From positions 104,583-168,582 of the forward strand of contig NZ_BAGC01000038.1 of assembly GCF_000308655.1 (NCBI RefSeq): a stretch of 64,000 nucleotides of DNA. Direction: 5' to 3'. Each line of letters opens with the position of its first letter. The first letter of the stretch is position 1. Below are positions 32,413-42,609 of the stretch, piece by piece. A model generated the notes under the pieces. The model was not told the origin of the DNA, ran no database searches, and saw only the letters and a list, made by a program, of their open reading frames with translations. The position numbers were made by a program, and so were the translations under genes. The stretch is from Nocardia niigatensis NBRC 100131. Its GTDB lineage: Bacteria > Actinomycetota > Actinomycetes > Mycobacteriales > Mycobacteriaceae.

Positions 32413-33531
32413 TCAGCAGTCGCAGCAGGATTCCTCACAGCAGCAACACGTTTCCTCACAGCAGCAGCATCCCTCGCCGCAGCAGACGCAGCCCTCGCAG
32501 CACGGCAGGCAGAAACCGCTGCGGCGCCGCGGGGCGGGACCGTAATAGCCGGGCCCCGGGCCATAGCCCGGCGGCGGACCGTAGCCGGGCGGCGGCGAAC
32601 CCCACGGCCCCGGCCCGCCACGGCGACGCCAGCGGCTCAGCGGCGCGGTGGCCGTGCCATGGTTCGCGCACGTGTGACCGGCACCGCCGAAGGTCCTGGT
32701 CACCGAGCGATTCAACTCATGCTTCAGCAATTTGTGGATCAACCGGCCATCGGTGAATTCCACCTCGGCCAGGGCCAATTCGATGCCCAGCAGCGCGTCG
32801 TTACACAACCGGTGCGCCTCGGAGACCTCGGTTGCCGTGGCGGCCAGGGGATTCCATTTCCCGTGCGCCCGGTCCTCGTCCAGGTCCTCGACGGCATCCA
32901 CGAGATGCGCTATGCGGCCGAACAATCGGCCCACCTCGGCCAAGGACTGCTGGTTGCCGGGACGTCCCGCGAGGATCGCGGTGTGCCCGAAGGCCGCCGC
33001 GGTCGCGGTCTCGGTGGGCTCGGTAACCTCCAGCAGCGGTGTGCCGACCGCGGCCGCGGCCTCCACCTCACCCTGCCGATCCACCGCGGTCACCAGGACA
33101 CCGGTGTCGAAACCCAGTCCGGCACCGGCGGATTCGCTCTGCCGGGCCCAGCGCTGGGCGATGCGGCGCGCCGCGGGCCGGACTCCGGCCGTGCCCGCCA
33201 CGCCGTCGCGGTCGTCCACGTGATCGCGCACCTTGGCGGCAGCCAGCACCAGCGAGACCGTGGCAGCCAGCCGAACGCAATCACCGGTGGCGACGTCGGC
33301 GCGTTTCATGCCGCGGAGCGGGCAGGGCCCGGCCGCGCGGCGGGTGGGTGGCGCGGTGGACTGCGCCTCCACCAGGGCCGAGATGATCAGGCCGTCGTAA
33401 TTGGTTGCCATGCGGGCGCTCTGGCCGTGGTCGTCGCGCAGTGCCAGACAGAGTCCGCACAGTTGCGCCAGCCAGGCCCGCCCCAGTTCCTCGCCCAGCC
33501 GATGGCGGCAGGGCCGGATGATGCCGAACAC
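32413..33531 (-). CDS. DUF5685 family protein with a Cys-rich metallothionein-like tail
   Basis: A 372-residue protein. The N-terminal half starts MFGIIRPCRHRLGEELGRAW and has CGLCLALRDDHG near 25, both typical of DUF5685. Helical sequence runs to about 295, then a Gly/Pro/Tyr-rich linker (about 305-335). The last 36 residues hold 17 Cys, in runs of up to four. Such tails could bind copper, zinc or iron-sulphur groups. DUF5685 has no established function. An N-terminal Cys pair and the tail hint at metal handling. The gene converges with the secreted protein gene. Confidence 0.75.
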   Translation of the reverse strand: MFGIIRPCRHRLGEELGRAWLAQLCGLCLALRDDHGQSARMATNYDGLIISALVEAQSTAPPTRRAAGPCPLRGMKRADVATGDCVRLAATVSLVLAAAKVRDHVDDRDGVAGTAGVRPAARRIAQRWARQSESAGAGLGFDTGVLVTAVDRQGEVEAAAAVGTPLLEVTEPTETATAAAFGHTAILAGRPGNQQSLAEVGRLFGRIAHLVDAVEDLDEDRAHGKWNPLAATATEVSEAHRLCNDALLGIELALAEVEFTDGRLIHKLLKHELNRSVTRTFGGAGHTCANHGTATAPLSRWRRRGGPGPWGSPPPGYGPPPGYGPGPGYYGPAPRRRSGFCLPCCEGCVCCGEGCCCCEETCCCCEESCCDC

Positions 33532-33609
33532 ATCATCGACGGTAACCGCTCGCGCGGCATTCGTCGCGTGATTCGAGATCAGTCACGGCTGGACGGTGTA
33601 GATCGAATG

Positions 33610-34464
33610 TCACTGGGCGGCAAGGGCGGCGAACTCCTCGGCCAGCGGAACCGGACGCGCCGCCGACCACGCCAGGCTCACCTGCAGCGGCGCGAGGTCG
33701 GGAACCGGGACGTAGGCGATGCCCGGGCGCGTGTAGAAGGTCATCACCGACAGCGGCAGGAACATGATGCCGCGCTGCGCGGCGACGTGCTCGAGCTTCT
33801 CCTCGACGCTGTGGAAGACCGGGACGGCGGGGCGGTCGGTGCGCAATTCGGTTGCCACCTCACTCCATTCGGGGACCGTGGCGGGATCCTGGAGCAGGTG
33901 CTCGTCGGCGAGATCGCCGACGGTGACCGCGTCCTTGCCCGCGAGGTGGTGCTCGGCGGGAAGCACCACGACCCGCGGCTCGGTGTAGAGCGGGCGCAGG
34001 ACGAGACCGTGCGGGTCCACCGGCAGGCGCACCACGCTGACATCGACGCGACCGTCGTGGACCACCTCGATCTGGTCGAACCAGCCGGTACGCACCAGAT
34101 CGACACTGAGACCGGGATACCGCTCGGTCAGCGTCCGCACCGCGCCGGTCACGATGAGGCCGGGCATGAAGCCGACGGTGAAGCTCTGCGCTCCGTCGGC
34201 GGCCCGAATCACCCTGCGCCGCAAAGCCTCCGCAGCGACCAGCAGTGGTTTGGCGTCGGCGAGCAACTGCTCCCCCGCCGCCGTCAACGCGGTGCCGCGG
34301 CGATCGCGGGCGAACAGCTGCGCGCCCAGTTCCTCCTCGAGCGCGCGGATCTGGCGCGACAGCACCGGTTGCGCGATGAACAGCTGCTCGGCCGCGCGAC
34401 CGAAGTGCAGGTGTTCGGCGACCGCCACGAAGTAGCGCAGCTTGCGCAGATCGACATCGCTCAT
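33610..34464 (-). CDS. LysR family transcriptional regulator
   Basis: A 284-residue regulator. The N-terminal helix-turn-helix (residues 5-62) reads RKLRYFVAVAEHLHFGRAAE then QPVLSRQIRALEEELGAQLF. The co-inducer-binding domain follows (about 90-284). It is divergent from the SDR gene, with 108 bases between the starts, so it probably controls that gene. The inducer is unknown. Confidence 0.9.
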   Translation of the reverse strand: MSDVDLRKLRYFVAVAEHLHFGRAAEQLFIAQPVLSRQIRALEEELGAQLFARDRRGTALTAAGEQLLADAKPLLVAAEALRRRVIRAADGAQSFTVGFMPGLIVTGAVRTLTERYPGLSVDLVRTGWFDQIEVVHDGRVDVSVVRLPVDPHGLVLRPLYTEPRVVVLPAEHHLAGKDAVTVGDLADEHLLQDPATVPEWSEVATELRTDRPAVPVFHSVEEKLEHVAAQRGIMFLPLSVMTFYTRPGIAYVPVPDLAPLQVSLAWSAARPVPLAEEFAALAAQ

Positions 34465-34572
34465 GATGCCTTCAGGGTATTACAGGCGGCGAATCAGGTC
34501 TTGGACGGCGGGCGGTCGCGAAACCGAAGGTGGAGAGGCACACACGAACAGCATTTCCCGAAAGGAATCCCG

Positions 34573-35289
34573 ATGTCTCTCGACGGACAGCACGTCGTCA
34601 TCCTGGGCGGCACCTCCGGAATCGGCTACGCCGTGGCCGCCGCGACCGCTGCGCAGGGCGCGAAGGTCACCGTCGTCTCCAGCCGCCAGGAGAACGTGGA
34701 CCGTGCGGTGGCCGAACTGCCGGCCGCGGTCACCGGCGTGGTCGCGGACCTCACCGACACCGACCGGATACGCGTGGTGTTCGACGACCTGGGCGCGCTC
34801 GACCATCTCGTCTACACCGCCGGCGAGCCGCTGCTGCTCTCCCCGCTCGCCGACCTGGATCTCGACGCCGCCCGGAAGTTCTTCGAACTGCGCTACTTCA
34901 GCGTGCTGGCCGCGGTGCAGGCGGCCGCGCCGCGGCTGCGCGCGGACGGGTCGATCACCCTGACCAGCGGCACCGCCGGGCCGCGCCCGGTACCCGGTTC
35001 CGCGGTCACCTCCAGTGTCTGCGGCGCGGTCGAGACCCTGACCCGGGCGCTGGCGGTGGAACTCGCGCCGATCCGGGTGAACGCGGTTATGCCGGGCGTG
35101 GTCCGGTCGCCGCTGTGGAACTTCCCCGAGGAGTTGCGCGAGCAGTTCTATGCCGACACCGCGGCCGCGACGCCGCTACGCCGCATCGCCGAAGTGGACG
35201 ACATCGCGCAGGCGTTCGTCTTCTTCCTCACCCAGCCGCACGCCACCGGCACCGTCCTGCCGCTCGATGGCGGCGCGGTCCTGGCCTGA
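34573..35289 (+). CDS. SDR family oxidoreductase, divergent from LysR
   Basis: A 238-residue short-chain dehydrogenase. The cofactor motif GGTSGIG is at residues 12-18 and the catalytic Ser lies in LTSGTAG near 137. In the YxxxK position the sequence has SSVCGAVE, so the usual Tyr and Lys appear to be replaced (near 153-157). Loss of the catalytic pair would make this an atypical or inactive SDR; a close relative group of such enzymes exists. The ATG at 34573 follows AAAGGAA. A long hairpin ends the unit. Confidence 0.83.
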   Translation: MSLDGQHVVILGGTSGIGYAVAAATAAQGAKVTVVSSRQENVDRAVAELPAAVTGVVADLTDTDRIRVVFDDLGALDHLVYTAGEPLLLSPLADLDLDAARKFFELRYFSVLAAVQAAAPRLRADGSITLTSGTAGPRPVPGSAVTSSVCGAVETLTRALAVELAPIRVNAVMPGVVRSPLWNFPEELREQFYADTAAATPLRRIAEVDDIAQAFVFFLTQPHATGTVLPLDGGAVLA

Positions 35290-35303
35290 CCCGAAGGCCG
35301 AGT

Positions 35304-35340
35304 GGCGCACCGGATGCGGGACCTCCCGCAGCGGTGCGCC
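35304..35340. terminator. Two-tier hairpin between convergent genes
   Basis: The outer stem GGCGCACCG (35304-35312) pairs with CGGTGCGCC (35332-35340). The inner stem TGCGGGA (35315-35321) pairs with TCCCGCA (35324-35330). It lies between the SDR and KstD-like stop codons. Confidence 0.8.
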
Positions 35341-35348
35341 GCTCCGGA

Positions 35349-37028
35349 CTACTTGCCTGCCGCGTGGAGCGCGGCCAGATACCCGAACACGATGGCGGGG
35401 CCGATGGTCGCGCCGGGACCGGCATAGGTGTGGCCCATGACCGGGGCACTCGCATTGCCCGCCGCGTACAGGCCCTCGATCACCGAACCGTCGGCGCGCA
35501 GCACGCGGCCGTCGACGTCGGCGCTCAGGCCGCCCTTGGTGCCGAGGTCGCCGGGCACCAGTTTCGCCGCGTAGAACGGACCCGTCTCCAGCGCACCGAG
35601 ATTCGGGTTGGGGCGATTGCGCGGGTCGCCATAGTAGTTGTCGTAGGCGCTGTTCCCGCGACCGAAGTCGGGATCGGTACCGGCGATGGCGAATTCGTTG
35701 AACCGGTGCACCGTGGCCTGGAGTCTCTCGACCGGGACACCGATCTTCGCGGCGAGGTCGGGCAGCGAGCCGGCACGGGTCAGCGCGCCGGACTTGAACC
35801 ACCGCCCCGGCAGGGGCTGGCGGGGCGGGATACCCGCGAACTGGTAGCGATTGCGGTAGCGCTGGTCGAAAATCAGCCAGGCGGGCAGGTTCTCGCCCGG
35901 GCCCTCCCCCTGGCCGTACTCGCCGCCGTACATGTGGTGGGTGGCCTCGACGTAGGGCAGGCACTCGTTCATGAACCGCTCGCCGCGGTCGTTGACGACG
36001 ATACTGCCCGGCAGATTGCGCTCGGCCAGGCAGAACCACGCCAGGCGGGGCAGCGGGATGGACGGACCCCACCAGGCGTCGGCCATGAATTCCACCGCGC
36101 CACCGGCATTCTCGCCCGCGCGGATGCCGTCACCGGTATTGGCCTGGGCGCCGACGGTCCAGTCGGTGCCGATGGGCTCGCGCTGATACTGCTTGCGCAT
36201 CACCTCGTTGTGCTCGAAGCCGCCGGCCGCGATGACGACGCCCCGGCGGGCGGTGAGCACCTGCTCGCGTCCGTCCCGCAGCACCACCGCACCCGTGACC
36301 CGGCCGTCCTCGGTGCGCAGCTCGACCAGCGGAGTGTCCAGCCACACCGGCACCTTCGCCGCCAGCAGGCCCGCTCGCAGCATGGCGCTCAGCGCCTGGC
36401 CGCGAGCGAGCACGCGACGGCGCAGCACGGTCGCCGCCAGCCACCGGCCGGCGATGCCGAGCCCGGCCAGTGGGCTGCGCGGATTGCGCAGACCAAGATG
36501 CAGCTGCCGGAATTCGGCCTGGGTGACCACGACGTTCTTCGGGGCCTTCACGTAATCGGGCTCCAGCGTGGCCAATTCGGCGCCGAGGCCGGTGGCATTG
36601 TAGGGCGCGGGCTCGACCGACCGGCCGTGCGAACGACCGCCCGGAGCCTCCGGGTAGTAGTCGGAGTAGCCCGGCACCCACCGCATCCGCAGCGGTGCGT
36701 GCGCGGCCAGGAAGTCGAAGGCCTCGGGACCGCGGTCCAGGAAGGTGTCGATGCGTTCGGCGGGCACGCCGGGGCCGACGATGTGCTTCAGATAGGTCCG
36801 CGCGGCCTCGAGGTCATCGGCGGGCGCCTCCCGCCGCAGGACGGCATTGCCCGGAATCCACACGCCGCCACCGGATCTCGCGGTGGAACCGCCCCAGGCG
36901 CGGGCCTTCTCGACGATGACCGTGGACAGTCCGTGGTGCGCGGCGGTCAGCGCCGCGGCCATGCCCGCCGCCCCCGACCCCACGACGATGAGATCGAATG
37001 TCTCGCCAGTTTCTTTGTCGTGCTGCAT
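35349..37028 (-). CDS. FAD-dependent 3-ketosteroid dehydrogenase-like flavoprotein
   Basis: A 559-residue protein of the fumarate reductase/KstD flavoprotein group. The FAD-binding GSGAAG is at residues 17-22, and GGSTARSGGGVWIPGN near 45 and the C-terminal LYAAGNASAPVMGHTYAGPG near 523 are typical of ketosteroid delta-1-dehydrogenases. A steroid substrate is likely but not proven; KstD-like paralogues with other substrates are common. A TetR gene starts upstream on the same strand with 54 bases between, so the two are probably one operon under the TGACAGT palindrome. Confidence 0.83.
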   Translation of the reverse strand: MQHDKETGETFDLIVVGSGAAGMAAALTAAHHGLSTVIVEKARAWGGSTARSGGGVWIPGNAVLRREAPADDLEAARTYLKHIVGPGVPAERIDTFLDRGPEAFDFLAAHAPLRMRWVPGYSDYYPEAPGGRSHGRSVEPAPYNATGLGAELATLEPDYVKAPKNVVVTQAEFRQLHLGLRNPRSPLAGLGIAGRWLAATVLRRRVLARGQALSAMLRAGLLAAKVPVWLDTPLVELRTEDGRVTGAVVLRDGREQVLTARRGVVIAAGGFEHNEVMRKQYQREPIGTDWTVGAQANTGDGIRAGENAGGAVEFMADAWWGPSIPLPRLAWFCLAERNLPGSIVVNDRGERFMNECLPYVEATHHMYGGEYGQGEGPGENLPAWLIFDQRYRNRYQFAGIPPRQPLPGRWFKSGALTRAGSLPDLAAKIGVPVERLQATVHRFNEFAIAGTDPDFGRGNSAYDNYYGDPRNRPNPNLGALETGPFYAAKLVPGDLGTKGGLSADVDGRVLRADGSVIEGLYAAGNASAPVMGHTYAGPGATIGPAIVFGYLAALHAAGK

Positions 37029-37082
37029 GTTTCCTCAATCTTCGTGTTCTGTTGTAGCTATCCGCCCGCGTGCCAACGGCTT

Positions 37083-37676
37083 TCAGCCGTGCCGCCGCCA
37101 GCGTTCCCCGGCCACGGCGTCGAGCGCGCCCTCGACGCACACCGCCAGCGACATCTCCGGCTGCGCCGAATTGCGCAGCCACTGCAGGTAACCGAACTCC
37201 GCCGCCGCCAGCATGAGATGCACCAGCAGACCCGGCGTGCTGTCCTGCCGCACGTCGCGGCCCATCCGCTGCGCGACCAGCTCGACCAGGCGCGTCCGAT
37301 GCTCCGGGGTGATCAGGGCCACCCGCTCCAGCAGATGCGGGGCGGTGCGGAACGCGGCCCGCCACTGTTCCAGCTCCTCGGGCGCCAGCGCGGTGGACCG
37401 CGTCAGAATCGATTGCGCCAGCGCCACATCCGCCGGCTCGTCGTCGTCGCGCTCCTCGAGCAGGGCGACGATACCCGCCCCGCCCTCGCGGACCGGATCC
37501 AGCAGCAGATCCTCCTTGCTCCGCACGTGCCGGAAGTACGTGCTGGCCGACACCCCCGCGGCGGCGGCGATCTGCTCGGTCGTCACCTCCCCGAAGCCCT
37601 TCTCCGCGAACAGCTCGTACGCCGCCCGCTGTATCTCCCCGCGCACCTGTCGGCGCTGCCGCTCTCGCAATGACAT
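37083..37676 (-). CDS. TetR family transcriptional regulator
   Basis: A 197-residue repressor. The helix-turn-helix is at about 12-58 (YELFAEKGFGEVTTEQIAAA, GVSASTYFRHVRSKEDL), and the C-terminal ligand domain resembles the MftR-like TetR_C group. The ATG at 37676 is used because the upstream frame is low quality and a perfect operator palindrome lies 39 bases away. It probably represses itself and the downstream KstD-like gene. Confidence 0.88.
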   Translation of the reverse strand: MSLRERQRRQVRGEIQRAAYELFAEKGFGEVTTEQIAAAAGVSASTYFRHVRSKEDLLLDPVREGGAGIVALLEERDDDEPADVALAQSILTRSTALAPEELEQWRAAFRTAPHLLERVALITPEHRTRLVELVAQRMGRDVRQDSTPGLLVHLMLAAAEFGYLQWLRNSAQPEMSLAVCVEGALDAVAGERWRRHG

Positions 37677-37714
37677 CCGTCGCCCTCCTTCGCTACAGCG
37701 AGTATCTTCCGATA

Positions 37715-37729
37715 TGACAGTTACTGTCA
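37715..37729. promoter_or_regulatory. TetR operator palindrome
   Basis: TGACAGTTACTGTCA is a perfect inverted repeat, TGACAGT-T-ACTGTCA, 39 bases before the TetR start. Position and symmetry fit an autoregulatory site; TTGACAG on the minus strand also resembles a -35 box. Confidence 0.65.
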
Positions 37730-37754
37730 AGAAGGAATTTGCTTTCAACACAGA

Positions 37755-37789
37755 ACGGGCGCGGCTGGAGGTCAACCAGCCGCGCCCGT
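37755..37789 (-). terminator. Hairpin after the Ddn-like gene
   Basis: ACGGGCGCGGCTGG (37755-37768) pairs perfectly with 37776-37789 around a 7-base loop. It lies 50 bases past the stop of the gene ending at 37840 and before the TetR promoter. Confidence 0.8.
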
Positions 37790-37839
37790 CCGAAATCCGA
37801 AGATCGAGCACGATCGGGGCCGCCGCGCGGCCGCCCGGC

Positions 37840-38259
37840 TCAACTTCGGCGCAGCGCCAGCACCGGGATGGTGCGAATACCCGCGGTCTTCACCGCGTAT
37901 TCGCCGAAACCCGGGTATCGCCGGGCCTGTTCGCCGTAGATCCGGTCGCGGTCCGCCCCGGTCACCTCGGTGACCACAACCGGATAGGTCTCGGTCCCGA
38001 CCTCGACCTCGGCCTTCCCCGCCGCGGTCAGGTTGTGGTACCAGTCCGGATGGGTAGGCGCGCCCGCCTTCGACGCGAAGACGTACACCGTCGCCGGATC
38101 CCGCTCATCGGCCATGTACATCATGGGTGTCACCAGATCCCGCCCGGACTTGCGGCCGCGATGGTGCACCAGGATCATCGGCGCCCCCTCGAACGGCCCG
38201 CCGACCCGGCCCTCGTTCGCGCGAAACTCATTGATGATGTTCGTATTCCAATCGCTCAT
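37840..38259 (-). CDS. Deazaflavin (F420)-dependent nitroreductase family protein (Ddn-like)
   Basis: A 139-residue split-beta-barrel protein. Family features are GGPFEGAPMILVHHRGRKSG near residues 20-39, PDWYHNLTAAGKAEVEVG near 73-90 and ARRYPGFGEYA near 112. Members use F420 to reduce quinones, nitroimidazoles or other substrates, and they are numerous in mycolic-acid bacteria. The ATG at 38259 (MSDWNTNII) is used; MFGM nine bases upstream is an alternative. Confidence 0.83.
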   Translation of the reverse strand: MSDWNTNIINEFRANEGRVGGPFEGAPMILVHHRGRKSGRDLVTPMMYMADERDPATVYVFASKAGAPTHPDWYHNLTAAGKAEVEVGTETYPVVVTEVTGADRDRIYGEQARRYPGFGEYAVKTAGIRTIPVLALRRS

Positions 38260-38340
38260 ACCGAACATTCTTCTGCATGACCACCGCACCCCCTGGGGCG
38301 CCCCGCCGCGCCGGACCGCGAAATTCCCCGGGCACGGCGA

Positions 38341-38372
38341 AGGGCCGGGCATCGTTATGGATGCCCGGCCCT
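38341..38372 (-). terminator. Terminator of the gap-pgk-tpiA operon
   Basis: AGGGCCGGGCATC (38341-38353) pairs perfectly with GATGCCCGGCCCT (38360-38372) around GTTATG, 15 bases past the tpiA stop. Confidence 0.85.
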
Positions 38373-38386
38373 CGCAATGGAAACGG

Positions 38387-39172
38387 TTACGGCAGGGGGC
38401 CGCCGGCGGCGATCGCGGAGAGGGTGGCGAATTCGTCACCCTTCAGGGATGCGCCGCCCACGAGAGCGCCGTCGATGTCGGTCTGGCCGACCAGTTCGCC
38501 GACGTTCTTGGCGTTGACCGAGCCGCCGTAGAGGACGCGGACGCCCGCGGCCACTTCGGGATTCGCCAGATCGGCGAGTTCCTTGCGGATGGCGCCGCAG
38601 ACTTCCTGCGCGTCGGCCGGGGTGGCGACCTTGCCGGTGCCGATGGCCCAGACCGGCTCGTAGGCGATGACGATCTTCGAGATCTCCTCGGCCGTCAGGC
38701 CCTTGAGCGAGCCGCGCAGCTGCTCGAGGTTGTACTCGACGTGGGTCTTGGTCTCGCGGACGCCCAGGCCCTCACCGATGCAGACGATCGGGGTGATGCC
38801 GTACTTGAGCGCCTGCTTGGCCTTGGCCAGAACGGTGGCGTCGTCCTCGTTGTGGTACTGACGCCGCTCCGAGTGACCCACCACGACGAACGAGCAGCCC
38901 AGCTTCGCGAGCATGGAACCGCTGATCTCGCCGGTGTAGGCGCCCTCGTCGTGGGTGGACACGTCCTGGGCACCGTAGGTGATCAGGAGACGGTCGCCCT
39001 CGACCAGCGTCTGCACGCTGCGCAGGTCCACGAACGGCGGGATCACCGTCACGTCGACCTTGTCGAAGTACTTCTCCGGCAACGCGAATGCGATCTTCTG
39101 CACCAGAGCGATGGCCTCGAGGTGATTGAGGTTCATCTTCCAGTTGCCGGCGATCAAAGGCTTACGTGCCAT
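38387..39172 (-). CDS. tpiA: Triosephosphate isomerase
   Basis: A 261-residue TIM barrel interconverting dihydroxyacetone phosphate and glyceraldehyde 3-phosphate. It has the substrate-binding NWKMN near residue 11, the catalytic His in GHSERR near 100, the catalytic Glu in [12 protein letters not shown] near 170, and YGGSVN near 216. Three bases separate it from pgk, so translation is likely coupled. In relatives secG follows directly; here a terminator and other genes follow. Confidence 0.97.
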   Translation of the reverse strand: MARKPLIAGNWKMNLNHLEAIALVQKIAFALPEKYFDKVDVTVIPPFVDLRSVQTLVEGDRLLITYGAQDVSTHDEGAYTGEISGSMLAKLGCSFVVVGHSERRQYHNEDDATVLAKAKQALKYGITPIVCIGEGLGVRETKTHVEYNLEQLRGSLKGLTAEEISKIVIAYEPVWAIGTGKVATPADAQEVCGAIRKELADLANPEVAAGVRVLYGGSVNAKNVGELVGQTDIDGALVGGASLKGDEFATLSAIAAGGPLP

Positions 39173-39175
39173 GGT

Positions 39176-40387
39176 TCAGTCCTCCAGCACGGCGAGGCCG
39201 GGAAGTTCCTTGCCCTCCAGGTATTCCAGCGACGCGCCGCCACCGGTGGAGATATGCGAGAAACCGTCGTCCGGCAGACCCAGGGTACGGACGGCCGCGG
39301 CGGAGTCGCCGCCGCCGACGACCGTGAACGCGCCCTTCGAGGTGGCCGTGGCGATCGCCTCGGCGACACCACGGGTACCGGCCGAGAACTTCTCGAACTC
39401 GAACACGCCCATCGGGCCGTTCCAGAACACGGTCTTGGCCTCGGTGAGCAGCGCGCCGAAGCGGGCGGCCGAGTCGGGACCGATGTCCAGACCCATCCAG
39501 CCGTCCGGGATCTCGTTGGCGGGCACGGTCTTCGACTCCGCGTCGGCCGCGAACTTGTCGGCCACCACGATGTCGACCGGCAGGTGGATGACGTCGGCGT
39601 ACTTGTCCAGCAGCCCCTTGCAGGTGCCGATCATCTCCTCCTGCAGCAGCGAGGTGCCCACCGAAAGGCCCTGTGCCGCAAGGAAGGTGAAGCACATGCC
39701 GCCACCGATGACCAGCGTGTCCACTTTGGGCGCGAGCGCCTCGATGACCGCCAGCTTGTCCGAGACCTTGGAACCGCCGAGCACGACCGCGTACGGGCGC
39801 TCCGGGTTCTCGGTGAGCTTCTTCAGCACCTCGGTCTCGGCCGCGACCAGCTTGCCCGCGTAGTGCGGCAGCAGCTTGGCCACGTCGTAGACCGACGCCT
39901 GCTTGCGGTGCACCACACCGAAACCGTCGGACACGAACGCGCCGTCGTCACCGACCAGCTCGACCAGGGCATTGGCGAGCTTGGTGCGGTCCGCCTCGTC
40001 CTTGCTGGTCTCGCGCGCGTCGAACCGAATGTTCTCCAGCAGCAGGACATCACCGTCGGTGAGGCCCTCGGAGCGGGCGAGCGCGTCCTGGCCCACCACA
40101 TCGCCGGCGAGCTGGACATTGCGGCCCAGTTCCTCGGCCAGCCGCGCCGCGACCGGCGCCAGGGAGAACTTCGGATCCGGCTCGCCCTTCGGGCGGCCGA
40201 GGTGCGCGGTCACCACGACCTTGGCGCCGGCCTCGGCCAGCGCCCTGATGGTCGGAGCGGACGCGATGATGCGGCCCGGGTCGGTGATGACGCCGTTGTC
40301 GAGGGGAACGTTGAGGTCGGAGCGCACCAGCACGCCCCGGCCCTCGACACCCTCGTTCAGCAGATCCTGGAGAGTCTTGATCGTCAT
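39176..40387 (-). CDS. pgk: Phosphoglycerate kinase
   Basis: A 403-residue glycolytic kinase making ATP from 1,3-bisphosphoglycerate. The N-terminal [13 protein letters not shown] (near 20-32), the LGRPKGE loop near 63 and the C-terminal nucleotide-binding GGGDSAAAV near 363 are present. Second gene of the operon, six bases after gap. Confidence 0.97.
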   Translation of the reverse strand: MTIKTLQDLLNEGVEGRGVLVRSDLNVPLDNGVITDPGRIIASAPTIRALAEAGAKVVVTAHLGRPKGEPDPKFSLAPVAARLAEELGRNVQLAGDVVGQDALARSEGLTDGDVLLLENIRFDARETSKDEADRTKLANALVELVGDDGAFVSDGFGVVHRKQASVYDVAKLLPHYAGKLVAAETEVLKKLTENPERPYAVVLGGSKVSDKLAVIEALAPKVDTLVIGGGMCFTFLAAQGLSVGTSLLQEEMIGTCKGLLDKYADVIHLPVDIVVADKFAADAESKTVPANEIPDGWMGLDIGPDSAARFGALLTEAKTVFWNGPMGVFEFEKFSAGTRGVAEAIATATSKGAFTVVGGGDSAAAVRTLGLPDDGFSHISTGGGASLEYLEGKELPGLAVLED

Positions 40388-40393
40388 CGGCGC

Positions 40394-41518
<1,125 letters not shown>

Positions 41519-41625
41519 TCACTTTCGTCACAGACGACCGGAAGCGCCGTAACCCTTGGGTTTGCGACGCTTCCGGACGGAATCACCGGGCGGTGATAGT
41601 CAGTTTATGCGGAGGCGTGGATGCT

Positions 41626-42609
41626 TCACGCCTCTTCGAGCAGCTCTGCGGTGACAGCGCTTTCGGTGTCCGGCACGCCGAGTTCCTTGGCCCGCCGGTC
41701 CGCCATCGACAGCAACCGCCGGATCCGGCCCGCCACAGCGTCTTTCGTCATGGGCGGATCGGCCAGCTGGCCCAACTCCTCGAGCGACGCCTGCCGGTGC
41801 AGCACGCGCAGCTTGCCCGCGGCGGCCAGATGGTCCGGCACATCCTCGCTCAATATTTCGAGCGCGCGCTCCACGCGGGCCGCGGCGGCCACGGCCGCGC
41901 GGGCCGAACGCCGCAGGTTGGCGTCGTCGAAGTTGGCCAGCCGGTTGGCCGTCGCGCGCACCTCGCGGCGCATGCGTCGCTCCTCCCAGGTGAGCCGGGT
42001 GTCCTGCGCGCCCATCCGGGTGAGCAGGGCGCCGATGGCCTCACCGTCGCGCACCACGACGCGATCGGTGCCACGCACCTCGCGCGCCTTGGCCGAGATG
42101 CCCATCCGCCGGGCCGCGCCGACCAGGGCGAGCGCCGCCTCCGGCCCGGGGCAGCTCACCTCCAGCGCCGAGGACCGGCCCGGCTCGGTGAGCGAGCCGT
42201 GCGCGAGAAACGCTCCGCGCCAAGCGGCTTCGGCATCACCGATGCTGCCGCCCACCACCTGGGCGGGCAGTCCGCGCACCGGGCGGCCGCGCACATCGAG
42301 TAATCCGGTCTGGCGCGCTAGCGCCTCGCCCTCCTTGGAAACCCGTACCACGTACCGGGAGGTTTTCCGGAGCCCGCCGGCGCCGAGGACATGCACGTCC
42401 GAGCCATACCCGTACAGCTCGAAGATCTCTCGGCGCAGCCGACGCGCTATGGAACCCATATCCACTTCGGCTTCGACGATCACTCGACCGCCGACGATGT
42501 GCAATCCACCGGCGAACCGCAGTAGCGCGGACAATTCCGCTTTGCGCGAACTCACCTGTGATACAGAGAGTCGGCTCAGCTCGTCCTTCACTTCCGCTGT
42601 CATCGCCAC
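41626..42609 (-). CDS. whiA: WhiA, DNA-binding regulator of sporulation/cell division type
   Basis: A 327-residue WhiA. The N-terminal LAGLIDADG-like fold (about 10-220) includes [15 protein letters not shown] and [20 protein letters not shown]. The C-terminal helix-turn-helix contains [20 protein letters not shown] and [16 protein letters not shown] near 270-310. It is present in non-sporulating actinobacteria and is thought to link growth state and division. The GTG at 42609 gives MAMT as in mycobacteria; the ATG at 42603 overlaps the yvcK stop as ATGA and is the alternative. Confidence 0.95.
   Translation of the reverse strand: MAMTAEVKDELSRLSVSQVSSRKAELSALLRFAGGLHIVGGRVIVEAEVDMGSIARRLRREIFELYGYGSDVHVLGAGGLRKTSRYVVRVSKEGEALARQTGLLDVRGRPVRGLPAQVVGGSIGDAEAAWRGAFLAHGSLTEPGRSSALEVSCPGPEAALALVGAARRMGISAKAREVRGTDRVVVRDGEAIGALLTRMGAQDTRLTWEERRMRREVRATANRLANFDDANLRRSARAAVAAAARVERALEILSEDVPDHLAAAGKLRVLHRQASLEELGQLADPPMTKDAVAGRIRRLLSMADRRAKELGVPDTESAVTAELLEEA

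Noticed and set aside
34530..37673. A long plus-strand frame covering the SDR and the KstD-like gene
   Set aside because: It is frame-shifted to the SDR and antisense to the flavoprotein, with Arg/Gly/Ala-rich shadow composition.
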